From the NCBI GenBank assembly GCA_051652785.1, contig JBOFUX010000056.1, positions 1 to 5,395 on the forward strand: a stretch of 5,395 bases of DNA. The letters run 5' to 3'. This stretch comes from JAGNZR01 sp051652785. Lineage in GTDB: Bacteria > Fusobacteriota > Fusobacteriia > Fusobacteriales > Fusobacteriaceae. The notes beneath the pieces were generated by a model. The model was given only the letters and a program-made list of their open reading frames with translations. It was not told the DNA's origin and searched no databases. Position numbers and translations under genes: made by a program. Below, in pieces: positions 1 to 5,232 of the stretch; position 1 is the stretch's first letter; every line of letters starts with the position of its first letter.

Positions 1-1
1 G

Positions 2-76
2 ACGGTGCCACATCCTCGTAAAGATTTAGCTCCAGGTACTGTTAATAGTATTTTAAAACAAGCAGGGCTTAAATAA
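2..76 (+). CDS. hicA: HicA toxin, C-terminal end only (5' end outside window)
   Basis: Twenty-four codons remain, starting TVPHPRKDLAPGTV and ending ILKQAGLK before TAA. The pattern 'TVPxH/HP...L..GTV.SILKQAGL' is the conserved C-terminus of HicA, a small dsRBD-like mRNA interferase that halts translation when it is not bound by HicB. The catalytic His of HicA lies upstream, outside the window, so activity cannot be judged. Identification rests on this C-terminal signature plus the complete hicB directly downstream on the same strand, the usual hicAB order. The promoter and toxin start are not visible. Confidence 0.85.
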   Translation, partial: TVPHPRKDLAPGTVNSILKQAGLK

Positions 77-88
77 TTAGCCCTGCTT
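60..88 (+). other. Hairpin spanning the hicA stop codon
   Basis: AAGCAGGGCT (60-69) and AGCCCTGCTT (79-88) form a perfect 10-bp stem around a 9-base loop that contains the hicA TAA. No T-run follows, so it is not a canonical terminator. It lies between the toxin's last codons and the hicB ribosome binding site at 105-110. It could set the toxin/antitoxin ratio by mRNA processing or stability, or act as a weak attenuator. The role is inferred; the pairing is seen directly. Confidence 0.6.
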
Positions 89-119
89 ACCTCTAAAATT
101 TATGAAGGAGAGTGATTTT

Positions 120-530
120 ATGAATGATATAACTTATCCTGTAATTTTAACATATGAAGATAATTTTATTTATGTAGGAGTCCCTGACTTAGGAATAGAT
201 AATTATGCTTCTTATGGTATTACTATAGAAGAAGCCATTCAAAATGCTAAAGAATTAATAACTTTGTATTTAGTAGATTTTGAAGAGGGAAAAAAAGACT
301 TCCCTAAGAGAAGTTCTATAAAAGATTTAAAAGATAAATTAGAAAATAATCAAGAATTATTATATGTCAATCTATGGTTACCTTATGAAAAATCTTTAGT
401 GAAAATCATGTATAAGAAAAAAACTTTAAGTATTCCATCTTGGTTAGATATATTAGCCACAAATAAAAATTTAAACTTTTCTCAAATACTACAATCAGCA
501 ATCAAAAAAGAATTGGGGATAATAAAATAG
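120..530 (+). CDS. hicB: HicB antitoxin
   Basis: A 136-residue antitoxin that binds and neutralises HicA and, in characterised systems, represses the hicAB promoter. Residues about 5-60 form the HicB partial RNase-H-like fold (YPVILTYEDNFIYVGVPDLG, then the helix TIEEAIQNAKELITLYL). Residues 101-134 (KTLSIPSWLDILATNKN, then FSQILQSAIKKELG) have the strand-helix-helix layout of a ribbon-helix-helix DNA-binding tail. The start at 120 is chosen because AAGGAG at 105-110 sits 9 bases upstream. An in-frame ATG at 102 lacks a ribosome binding site and would overlap that motif. The gene lies 43 bases after hicA and ends at a terminator. Its last 70 bp recur at 3351-3420. Confidence 0.9.
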   Translation: MNDITYPVILTYEDNFIYVGVPDLGIDNYASYGITIEEAIQNAKELITLYLVDFEEGKKDFPKRSSIKDLKDKLENNQELLYVNLWLPYEKSLVKIMYKKKTLSIPSWLDILATNKNLNFSQILQSAIKKELGIIK

Positions 531-557
531 AATAGAGCACTAATGGAGAGTGCTTTT
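461..557 (+). repeat. Left copy of a direct repeat: hicB 3' tail plus terminator
   Basis: Bases 461-530 match 3351-3420 without gaps at 63 of 70 positions. The similarity continues into a related but diverged terminator hairpin, 534-556 here and 3421-3448 in the other copy. Upstream of 461 it stops abruptly: 451-460 against 3341-3350 agree at only 3 of 10 positions. This copy belongs to the intact hicB; the right copy is a gene fragment. The two lie 2,890 bp apart and bracket the R-M cassette. Confidence 0.85.
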
Positions 558-563
558 CTAATT
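534..563 (+). terminator. Terminator of hicAB
   Basis: The arms AGCACT (536-541) and AGTGCT (549-554) pair around a 7-base loop and extend outward by a G-T and an A-T pair (534-535 with 555-556). The T-rich stretch TTTTCTAATTTTT follows. The hairpin starts 4 bases after the hicB stop, as expected for a Rho-independent terminator. Confidence 0.75.
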
Positions 564-883
564 TTTGATGTAATTTCTAAATTCACACGAAGATAAAATT
601 TATATAAACCTTTAAACAATTAATTTTCGATACTTTTATTTTTGAATTTAACAAAAGCTTCATCATATCAGTTGTATGATTAGTCTCTTCTTTAGGTATT
701 ATTAAAATTTGAATAAATACTCCTGAAATATAAAAATTGAAATATGTTTCAAGTTCTTTAGAATACAAAAATGCCATACCGATAATAAAAAGTAATATTA
801 TGATTGAGGAAGATGGATACCATTTTATAGAATATAAAGATAAATATAAAATCTAATGCAATTTTTTTTAATTTAATTTTAGG
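564..883. other. Gene-free AT-rich stretch with only weak, remnant-like reading frames
   Basis: I find no gene here that I can support. On the minus strand, 583-852 is open but its only ATG (775-777) has no ribosome binding site, and the encoded 64 residues resemble no family I know. On the plus strand, 734-856 is open and includes ATG at 800, giving 18 residues (MIEEDGYHFIEYKDKYKI); it also lacks a ribosome binding site. Both could be decayed remnants of older genes or chance frames in DNA this AT-rich. The stretch lies between the hicAB terminator and the candidate promoters of the R-M operon. Confidence 0.5.
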
Positions 884-941
884 TGGTATAATTATAAAAT
901 AAACTTAATTTTGACAAATATAAATTTTATCAAATGATAAA
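884..941 (+). promoter_or_regulatory. Candidate promoter region of the R-M operon
   Basis: There are two overlapping possibilities. The first is an extended -10, TGG-TATAAT at 884-892, with only a T-run where the -35 should be (864-869). The second is a perfect -35, TTGACA at 911-916, with a 4-of-6 -10 match GATAAA at 936-941 and a long 19-base spacer. Either would give a leader of roughly 150-200 bases before the methyltransferase start at 1098. The dyad at 923-944 lies just downstream of the first promoter's start and over the -10 of the second. Confidence 0.45.
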
Positions 942-944
942 ATT
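923..944. promoter_or_regulatory. Palindromic operator candidate upstream of the methyltransferase
   Basis: AATTTTATCA (923-932) and TGATAAAATT (935-944) are perfect inverted repeats separated by two bases (AA). This size suits a dimeric helix-turn-helix protein. The downstream methyltransferase has such a domain at its N-terminus, and autoregulation through it is known for HTH-carrying C5 methyltransferases such as M.EcoRII and M.SsoII. The link from this site to this protein is inferred. AT-rich DNA makes dyads easier to find by chance, but 10 perfect pairs is long. Confidence 0.5.
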
Positions 945-1097
945 ATTAGAAATAATCAGTGAAATATGAAAAAAGAGCCAATGTATGAAAATAATAAAAA
1001 TTAGATGCTGGAAATATTTACTAAAATTCTAAAAAATTTTAAAATAGTTATAGGTAAAGTTCATAAAATAAAAAAACTTTGAAAAGGATGTCGAAAA

Positions 1098-2432
1098 ATG
1101 TTAAAAATAAATAAGGGTAAAATAAAAAAGCTAATGAAAGAAAAAGGCTTTAAAACACAGAAGGAGTTAGCAGAAAAAATAGGAATTACTAAAATCCAAC
1201 TGTCCTCTATAATTTCTTCAGAATATGATTATTTAAAACAAGATATTAGAGCTCTTTGTAATGTTCTTGATGTGGGTATTTTTGATATAACATATAAAGA
1301 AAAAAATGAAAATTCATCATTATTTTCAAATTCTGAAGTAGAGACTAAAACAGTAGGATATAAAAATATAGAAATTGCAGATGATTCAATTGATGTGTCA
1401 ACTGTGAGTTCTAGAAAAAAATATAGAGTAATAGAATTCTTTGCAGGAGCAGGTGGATTGGCATTAGGATTAGAAAAATCAGGATTTTCAACAGTTTTAT
1501 TAAATGAGTTTGATAAGAACGCAGTTGCAACTTTAAGAAAAAATAGACCTGAGTGGAAAGTTATAGAAGAAGATATAGTATCTCTTATAGAAAAAGGAAT
1601 TAGCGAACACTTAGAAACTAATAAAGAAATAGATCTTATTTCTGGTGGATATCCATGTCAATCGTTTAGCTATGCAGGAAAAGGGTTAGGTCTTGAGGAC
1701 GCTAGAGGAACTTTATTCTATCCGTTTGCAAAAGTTATAGAAGAATTGAAGCCTAAAATGTTTTTAGCTGAGAATGTTAAAGGATTAGTGTCGCATGATA
1801 ATGGAAAAACTTTAAAAACAATGATTGAAGTTTATGAAAAATTAGGCTATGAAGTCAAATACAAAATAATGAATGCACTAGATTATGGAGTAGCTCAAAA
1901 AAGAGAAAGAATAGTTATAGTTGGCATTAGAAAAGATTTGAAAGAAAAGTATAATTTAAACTATAAGTTTCCTAAACCGTATAGTTACAGACTAACTTTA
2001 AAGGATATATTAAAAGATGTTCCTGAATCAGAGATAACACACTATTCAGTAAGAAAAAAGGAAGTAATGAAATTAGTTCCCCCGGGTGGATGTTGGAGAT
2101 CTCTTCCAGATGAAATAGCAAAAGAATATATGGGAGTAAGTTATTTTTCGGGTGGAGGAAAAACAGGAATGGCTAGAAGATTATCTTGGGACGAACCAGG
2201 GTTAACTGTTTTGTGTTCTCCGTCTCAGAAACAAACAGAGAGATGTCATCCAGATGAAATAAGACCATTTTCTGTAAGAGAAAATGCAAGAATTCAAAGT
2301 TTTCCAGATGACTGGGAATTTGTAGGATCGGTTTCAGCAAAATATAAACAAATAGGAAATGCTGTACCTGTTAATTTCGCAGAAGCTATCGGGAAATCTA
2401 TAATAGATATTTTTAATAAAATAGACGAATAA
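1098..2432 (+). CDS. Type II C5-cytosine DNA methyltransferase with N-terminal HTH domain
   Basis: A 444-residue enzyme that transfers a methyl group from S-adenosylmethionine to cytosine C5, protecting host DNA from the partner nuclease. Residues about 5-66 form a Cro/CI-like helix-turn-helix (KELAEKIGITKIQLSSII), followed by a polar linker to about 107. The catalytic part has the motifs in order: I, EFFAGAGG (113-120); IV, GGYPCQSFSY with nucleophile Cys187; VI, ENV (225-227); VIII, QKRERIVIVG (267-276); the target-recognition region (about 310-388); IX, RPFSVRENARIQSFPDDW; and X, KYKQIGNAVPVNFAEAI. All key residues are present, so it should be active. The partner's family suggests GGNCC as target. 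The start is supported by AAGGA at 1084-1088. The HTH probably represses its own operon. Confidence 0.95.
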   Translation: MLKINKGKIKKLMKEKGFKTQKELAEKIGITKIQLSSIISSEYDYLKQDIRALCNVLDVGIFDITYKEKNENSSLFSNSEVETKTVGYKNIEIADDSIDVSTVSSRKKYRVIEFFAGAGGLALGLEKSGFSTVLLNEFDKNAVATLRKNRPEWKVIEEDIVSLIEKGISEHLETNKEIDLISGGYPCQSFSYAGKGLGLEDARGTLFYPFAKVIEELKPKMFLAENVKGLVSHDNGKTLKTMIEVYEKLGYEVKYKIMNALDYGVAQKRERIVIVGIRKDLKEKYNLNYKFPKPYSYRLTLKDILKDVPESEITHYSVRKKEVMKLVPPGGCWRSLPDEIAKEYMGVSYFSGGGKTGMARRLSWDEPGLTVLCSPSQKQTERCHPDEIRPFSVRENARIQSFPDDWEFVGSVSAKYKQIGNAVPVNFAEAIGKSIIDIFNKIDE

Positions 2433-2462
2433 TTTGTTTTAAATAAGGCGAGGGGGAATAGA

Positions 2463-3209
2463 ATGAATAAATATAAATTAGACTTTATAACAGATGAAAA
2501 TATCTATAATCATGTAAAGTCAACTATGGAAAAATATAGATTTAAAATGGATTTAAAGCAGTTTAATAAAAATATAATTGATCCTATAAAATTAACATTC
2601 GATGCAAAAGTTTATAAAAAAACTTGGAAAGAAATTATTCAAAGCGAAATTATACGTCAAATGGACAAATCAAATACAAATCATATAGGATATTTTCATC
2701 AAAATATATTTAAGTATATTGGTGAAGGATGGGAAGTTCCTACAAAGGGCTGGGATATAATTAATGAAGATGAGAAAATATATGTTGAAATGAAAAATAA
2801 ACATAACACTATGAACTCGTCGTCAGCTCAAAAGACTTACATGAAAATGCAAAATGAAGTTTTAAACAACCATGATTCAATATGTTATCTGGTTGAGATT
2901 ATCTCGAAAAAAAGTCAAAATAAAATTTGGATTACTTCATTAGATAATAAAAGTATGAGCCATGTAAATATAAGAAGAATATCAATAGATAAATTTTACG
3001 AAATGGTAACTGGTGATAAAGTAGCTTTTAAAAAGTTATGTGAAGTTCTTCCTATTGTTATGAATGATGTGTTACTAAATATTAAAGATGACATTATTCA
3101 AGAGTCTGTTTTTGATGATTTATCATGTCGAGGCGATAACATGATTAAAACAATTTATTTACTAGCTTTTGAAACATATGAAGGATTTTATGAGTTAAAT
3201 ATAAATTAA
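2463..3209 (+). CDS. Eco47II-family type II restriction endonuclease (predicted GGNCC)
   Basis: A 248-residue protein. I recognise it as Eco47II/Sau96I-type from the stretches DLKQFNKNIIDPIKLTFD, SEIIRQMDKSNTNHIGYFHQ and NIFKYIGEGWEVP, and from VEMKNKHNTMNSSS. Characterised members cut G^GNCC. The catalytic PD-(D/E)xK core is probably Asp98 (GWDII), Glu109 and Lys111 (VEMK). Length fits the family and no break is seen, so it should be functional. It starts 30 bases after the methyltransferase stop with a G-rich ribosome binding site (AGGGGG, 2451-2456) and is presumably co-transcribed. Methylase first, nuclease second suits safe establishment in a new host. Specificity is inferred from family membership. 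No GGNCC site occurs in this window. Confidence 0.9.
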   Translation: MNKYKLDFITDENIYNHVKSTMEKYRFKMDLKQFNKNIIDPIKLTFDAKVYKKTWKEIIQSEIIRQMDKSNTNHIGYFHQNIFKYIGEGWEVPTKGWDIINEDEKIYVEMKNKHNTMNSSSAQKTYMKMQNEVLNNHDSICYLVEIISKKSQNKIWITSLDNKSMSHVNIRRISIDKFYEMVTGDKVAFKKLCEVLPIVMNDVLLNIKDDIIQESVFDDLSCRGDNMIKTIYLLAFETYEGFYELNIN

Positions 3210-3215
3210 AAGTTG

Positions 3216-3249
3216 AAACCTACAGTTTTAATCTGTGGGTTTTCTTTTA
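3216..3249 (+). terminator. Terminator of the R-M operon
   Basis: AAACCTACAG (3216-3225) pairs with CTGTGGGTTT (3233-3242) over 10 positions, including one G-T pair, around a 7-base loop. It runs into TTTTCTTTT (3240-3248). It begins 6 bases after the endonuclease stop. This is a clear Rho-independent terminator. Confidence 0.85.
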
Positions 3250-3350
3250 TTATAATACACATGGAGCACAATAGAAATATAAGTTATGATAAGAATTGTG
3301 GGTATAAAAAAAGATTAAAGATAGCGGGAGATAAATACTATAAAATGGGG

Positions 3351-3420
3351 AACTAAAAATTTAAATTTTTCTCTAATACTGCAATTAACAATCAAAAAAG
3401 AATTGGGAATAATAAAATAG
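3351..3420 (+). pseudogene. Fragment of a second hicB copy (last 23 codons)
   Basis: The fragment reads TKNLNFSLILQLTIKKELGIIK and a TAG stop, against NKNLNFSQILQSAIKKELGIIK in the intact hicB at 462-530. Nucleotide identity is 63/70 without gaps. It has no start codon, no N-terminal domain and no visible promoter, and its upstream edge is sharp near 3351, so it cannot make a working antitoxin. The divergence (10%, including Q-to-L, S-to-L and A-to-T changes) implies either an old duplication or descent from a separate hicAB locus. It is the right copy of the direct repeat bracketing the R-M cassette. Confidence 0.8.
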
Positions 3421-3450
3421 AAAAAGCACTCATGAAAGGGTGCTTTTTCT
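3421..3450. terminator. Bidirectional terminator between hicB fragment and minus-strand operon
   Basis: Bases 3421-3431 (AAAAAGCACTC) pair with 3438-3448 (GGGTGCTTTTT) over 11 positions, including one T-G pair, around a 6-base loop. The A-run on one side and T-run on the other let it work in both directions. On the plus strand it follows the hicB fragment stop at once. On the minus strand it lies 10 bases past the stop of the 94-codon gene and runs into TTTTTCTATTTTATT. It is homologous to the hicAB terminator at 534-563 but stronger. Confidence 0.8.
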
Positions 3451-3457
3451 ATATTTA

Positions 3458-3742
3458 TTATATGTTAAATTTTTTTTTAATAGGTTCAATAATTTTTAAT
3501 TCATAATTCTTGAATAACTCTTCTTTTTCTTCTTTAGAATAATTTCCATTTTTATCCAACGACTCTCTAAATTTCCATTTTTCAGTAAATTTATCAATTT
3601 TCATAAAATTATTCTTAATTTCTTCTAAAGCTTCTAAAGCTTTTTCAAATTTGTTTTCTAATAAAAGTTTTTCGTAAGTTTCTGTCCATGATTTAACTCT
3701 TTTTTCAAACATTGCAGAAGGAGAAGTATAGAATGCAGCCAT
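3458..3742 (-). CDS. Small charged helical protein of unknown function
   Basis: I do not recognise this 94-residue protein. It is rich in Lys and Glu, predicted almost wholly helical with heptad-like stretches (about 10-50, KRVKSWTETYEKLLLENKFE onward), and has no Cys, no signal peptide and no membrane segment. The start is well supported: GGAGGT on the minus strand (3749-3754) lies 6 bases before ATG. It is the last gene of the minus-strand operon, 31 bases beyond the stop of the split gene, and ends at the bidirectional terminator. Its place at the distal end of a lysogeny operon is where temperate elements often carry host-benefit or exclusion genes. That role is a guess from position only. 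A 9-bp tandem repeat (CTTCTAAAG, plus strand, near 3627) encodes its ALEALE stretch. Confidence 0.75.
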   Translation of the reverse strand: MAAFYTSPSAMFEKRVKSWTETYEKLLLENKFEKALEALEEIKNNFMKIDKFTEKWKFRESLDKNGNYSKEEKEELFKNYELKIIEPIKKKFNI

Positions 3743-3773
3743 GTAATAACCTCCAATATATTTTTCTATTTAT

Positions 3774-4000
3774 TTAGTTAAGTATTGAAAATTTTCGTTT
3801 TTTATAATTTTCATTAACATTTTTTTGTATTTCTATCATTTCAAAATACATATTTATTTTAAAAGAGTCATTTAAGTTTTTTAAAAAACTCTTTATATTA
3901 GGAAATATTAATTTCCAATATAATTTACTAAATTCTTTTTTTGTAATATTTTTTTTATTTCATCTAAATTTATACTTTCAATTATTTCTTTATAATCCAT
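3774..4000 (-). CDS. Small gene split across two frames (30 codons, or 75 via -1 shift)
   Basis: ATG at 4000-3998 has GGAGGT 6 bases upstream (4012-4007), a strong start. The starting frame stops after 30 codons (TAA, 3910-3908; product begins MDYKEIIESINLDEIKKILQ). The -1 frame is open from there to TAA at 3776-3774 and reads like protein (EFSKLYWKLIFPNIKSFLKN, then NLNDSFKINMYFEMIEIQ). A -1 shift at A-AAA-AAG (3941-3935) would give one 75-residue product, 22 residues from the first frame and 53 from the second. It is basic and helical with no recognised domain. Alternatives are a one-base indel in the A7 run (pseudogene) or a sequencing error. It lies between the 67- and 94-codon genes on the same strand, with its own candidate promoter. 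Confidence 0.55.
3894..3941 (-). other. Possible -1 ribosomal frameshift signal
   Basis: On the minus strand, codons CAA-AAA-AAG place the heptamer A-AAA-AAG (3941-3935) in exactly the frame needed for -1 slippage, the same heptamer as E. coli dnaX. Twelve bases later a hairpin begins: TATATTGGAAAT (3922-3911), loop TAAT, then ATTTCC and AATATA separated by one bulged T (down to 3894). That makes 12 base pairs. The zero-frame stop spans the loop. The spacing is longer than in dnaX and the stem is AT-rich, so efficiency is uncertain. Confidence 0.45.
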
Positions 4001-4020
4001 TTATCTACCTCCATGAAACT

Positions 4021-4049
4021 ATTATATAATAACAGTTTTAATAAAGCAA
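4021..4049 (-). promoter_or_regulatory. Candidate internal promoter for the two distal minus-strand genes
   Basis: The minus strand carries TTGCTT (4049-4044), a 17-base spacer, and a perfect -10 TATAAT (4026-4021). Transcription would start near 4014, giving a leader of about 14 bases that still contains the GGAGGT of the split gene. This would let the split gene and the 94-codon gene be expressed independently of the repressor operon. The promoter overlaps the end of the 67-codon frame. Confidence 0.45.
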
Positions 4050-4225
4050 ATTTTTATTAGTTCTTTGTAACTACTCATCCATATCAAAAGTTCTATTTCA
4101 CCTTTATTTATTAAGTAAACACTAACTTTACTAAAATTTGCTAATGTTACTACTTTTTCACCTTTCATTAATTCCGCCGCTATTTTTAATTTTTTAATTA
4201 CCCCTCTTATTTCTTCAATTCCCAC
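4022..4225 (-). CDS. Small protein downstream of ImmA, unknown function
   Basis: I do not recognise this protein. Read from GTG at 4225-4223 it has 67 residues and overlaps the end of the metallopeptidase gene by 19 bases, suggesting translational coupling. The sequence before GTG (GAAGAG, 2 bases away) is a poor ribosome binding site. An internal ATG at 4168 (residue 20) would give 48 residues starting MKGEKVVTLANFSKVSVYLI, with a weak GGCGGA upstream. The middle looks like alternating beta strands (EKVVTLANFSKVSVYLI) and the C-terminus is hydrophobic (ELLIWMSS, then ICFIKTVII). It is probably co-transcribed with the repressor and metallopeptidase. Whether it is a genuine gene is moderately certain; its start is not. 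Confidence 0.5.
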   Translation of the reverse strand: MGIEEIRGVIKKLKIAAELMKGEKVVTLANFSKVSVYLINKGEIELLIWMSSYKELIKICFIKTVII

Positions 4226-4617
4226 AACTCTTCAAAAACCTCAATTTCTAAATCAGAATGTAAGCTATAATCATCTATATTATTTTCATCATCTATCAAT
4301 AGTTCAGAAGCAAATTTATTAGCTTCTTTTTCTACTACTGAATTTTTAGGAAACATAAAACTTTCTTTCATCAAATTAATTTCCTTTTTGTGTAAAATTG
4401 CGTGTCCTAATTCATGAGCAAGTACAACTCTCATTGATAACTCATCTAAATTCTCGTTTAAAACTATATTCTTCTTTTTTAGACACCTTGTATAGTATCC
4501 ACGAACATTTCCTAACTCTTTATAAGTAATCGCTATTTTGAGGTGCTTACAGAGTCTGAAAGGGTCTCTAGTTCCCCACCTTTCAATAAGATTTTTAACT
4601 CTCAATTTTATATTCAT
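4207..4617 (-). CDS. immA: ImmA/IrrE-family zinc metallopeptidase
   Basis: A 136-residue protein with the family signature AHELGHAILH: zinc ligands His68 and His72, catalytic Glu69, and the downstream Glu98 in VVEKEANKFASELL. In ICEBs1 and phi105 such enzymes cleave the ImmR-type repressor to induce the element. Its ATG follows the repressor's TAG with no gap (4618/4617), so the two are a coupled pair, and this pairing is the main reason for the functional call. It lacks a strong ribosome binding site of its own, consistent with coupling. It is slightly short for the family but the catalytic set is complete. It is cytoplasmic, with no signal peptide. The likely substrate is the neighbouring repressor (inferred). 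Confidence 0.9.
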   Translation of the reverse strand: MNIKLRVKNLIERWGTRDPFRLCKHLKIAITYKELGNVRGYYTRCLKKKNIVLNENLDELSMRVVLAHELGHAILHKKEINLMKESFMFPKNSVVEKEANKFASELLIDDENNIDDYSLHSDLEIEVFEELWELKK

Positions 4618-5067
4618 CTACTTCAACTCTGATTTCTTTTTTTTATTTAATAATTTGGTTTCAAAGAACACCTCCTGTAATGATCTAAACAATTTTTCTT
4701 TATCTTCATCTGAGATTGACTCATCATTGAACATGAGTGTTGCACTGCTCATGAAATCGTCGTATTGTAGTTTTTCTCTTTTGTTGAGATTTAATTCTTC
4801 TTCTAGTTCTTTATTTTTTTTATTCAAAACATTTATTTTGTTTCCTATATCGTTTGGTAACAAGCAAGACATCAACTCATCTCTTTCATTTGAGTTTAAA
4901 TTTAGTGCTTTAGATATTTTTTCTAAAGTTTTTGGAGTTGACCTATTAGCTCCTCTTTCAATATTACCAATTGTACCGTTACCTGTTTTTGATTTGTCTG
5001 CTAATTCTAAAATAGTAAGATTTCGACTTTCCCTTAGTTGTTTTAATTTTATTCCTAATACATTCAT
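4618..5067 (-). CDS. XRE-family phage-type repressor (ImmR-like)
   Basis: A 149-residue DNA-binding protein. Residues 4-65 are a Cro/CI helix-turn-helix (LGIKLKQLRESRNLTILELA, NGTIGNIERG, TPKTLEKISKALNL). Residues about 76-100 are a charged coiled coil, probably for oligomerisation. The C-terminal segment 104-146 (SSATLMFNDESISDEDKEKL, then FRSLQEVFFETKLLNKKKK) matches the tail common in repressors paired with ImmA. There is no LexA/CI self-cleavage domain, which fits relief by a separate protease. The start is supported by GGAGG at 5079-5075, 7 bases upstream. It is transcribed leftward from a promoter overlapped by one of three dyads that are probably its operators. It should repress the rightward promoter and tune its own. 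Confidence 0.9.
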   Translation of the reverse strand: MNVLGIKLKQLRESRNLTILELADKSKTGNGTIGNIERGANRSTPKTLEKISKALNLNSNERDELMSCLLPNDIGNKINVLNKKNKELEEELNLNKREKLQYDDFMSSATLMFNDESISDEDKEKLFRSLQEVFFETKLLNKKKKSELK

Positions 5068-5089
5068 AAATTTTCCTCCAATGTTTTTT

Positions 5090-5104
5090 CGGTATTATAT
5101 ACCG
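5090..5104. promoter_or_regulatory. Operator candidate 1 (over the repressor promoter)
   Basis: CGGTAT-TAT-ATACCG is a perfect dyad centred on 5097. It uses the same half-site as the other two operators but in the opposite arrangement (GGTAT first, ATACC second, 3-base gap). It covers the -10 of the leftward promoter, so binding there should reduce repressor synthesis. Confidence 0.65.
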
Positions 5105-5124
5105 TTATTTTACTACATTTTCAA
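5094..5124 (-). promoter_or_regulatory. Leftward promoter of the repressor operon
   Basis: On the minus strand, TTGAAA (5124-5119) is followed after 17 bases by TATATA (5101-5096), or after 19 bases by a perfect TATAAT (5099-5094). Transcription would start near 5087, about 20 bases before the repressor ATG. It is divergent from the rightward promoter. Confidence 0.6.
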
Positions 5125-5152
5125 ATTTTTATTTAAAAAAATTAAAAAAAAC

Positions 5153-5180
5153 TTGACTTTATACCTGAATACGGTATAAT
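5153..5180 (+). promoter_or_regulatory. Rightward early promoter
   Basis: TTGACT (5153-5158), a 16-base spacer and a perfect TATAAT (5175-5180) form a near-consensus sigma-70 promoter, with an A-rich stretch (5134-5151) just upstream resembling an UP element. Operator 2 overlaps the -10, so the repressor should block it. It drives the genes starting at 5264. Confidence 0.85.
5161..5177. promoter_or_regulatory. Operator candidate 2 (over the rightward promoter)
   Basis: ATACC, 7 bases, GGTAT is a dyad centred on 5169. It lies within the spacer of the rightward promoter and into its -10, a position where a bound repressor would exclude RNA polymerase. Confidence 0.7.
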
Positions 5181-5197
5181 AACTTATAAACTTATAA

Positions 5198-5228
5198 ATT
5201 GTAAGCGAAAAAATATTTTTTTTACAAT
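5198..5228 (+). other. Hairpin in the early-transcript leader
   Basis: ATTGTAA (5198-5204) pairs with TTACAAT (5222-5228), and an inner A6/T6 helix can stack on it after a GCG bulge. It lies in the untranslated leader between the rightward promoter and operator 3. The T-run is inside the stem, so it is not a standard terminator. Its role is unknown. Just upstream is a tandem ACTTATAA repeat (5182-5197). Confidence 0.35.
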
Positions 5229-5232
5229 CCGA

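Noticed and set aside
102..119. Earlier ATG for hicB at 102
   Set aside because: It has no ribosome binding site and would put AAGGAG inside the coding sequence. The ATG at 120 is correctly spaced from that motif.
583..777. 64-codon open frame on the minus strand downstream of hicB
   Set aside because: No ribosome binding site precedes its ATG, no family is recognised, and open frames of this size arise by chance in such AT-rich DNA. It could be a decayed remnant, but nothing supports that.
1022..1041. TAAAATT / AATTTTA inverted repeat upstream of the methyltransferase
   Set aside because: It is short, made only of A and T, and such pairs are expected by chance here. The dyad at 923-944 is much better.
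3251..3256. TATAAT motif just after the R-M terminator
   Set aside because: No acceptable -35 lies at the right distance, and no supported gene follows on this strand.
3261..3356. 31-codon plus-strand frame starting MEHNRNISYD after the R-M terminator
   Set aside because: It has no ribosome binding site, overlaps the edge of the hicB fragment, and does not resemble a known protein. It may be leftover sequence at the cassette junction.
4538..5179. Long open frame on the plus strand (213 codons)
   Set aside because: It lies wholly antisense to the well-supported repressor and the start of the metallopeptidase gene, is Phe/Leu/Ser-rich as expected for the complement of Lys/Glu-rich genes, and has no ribosome binding site.
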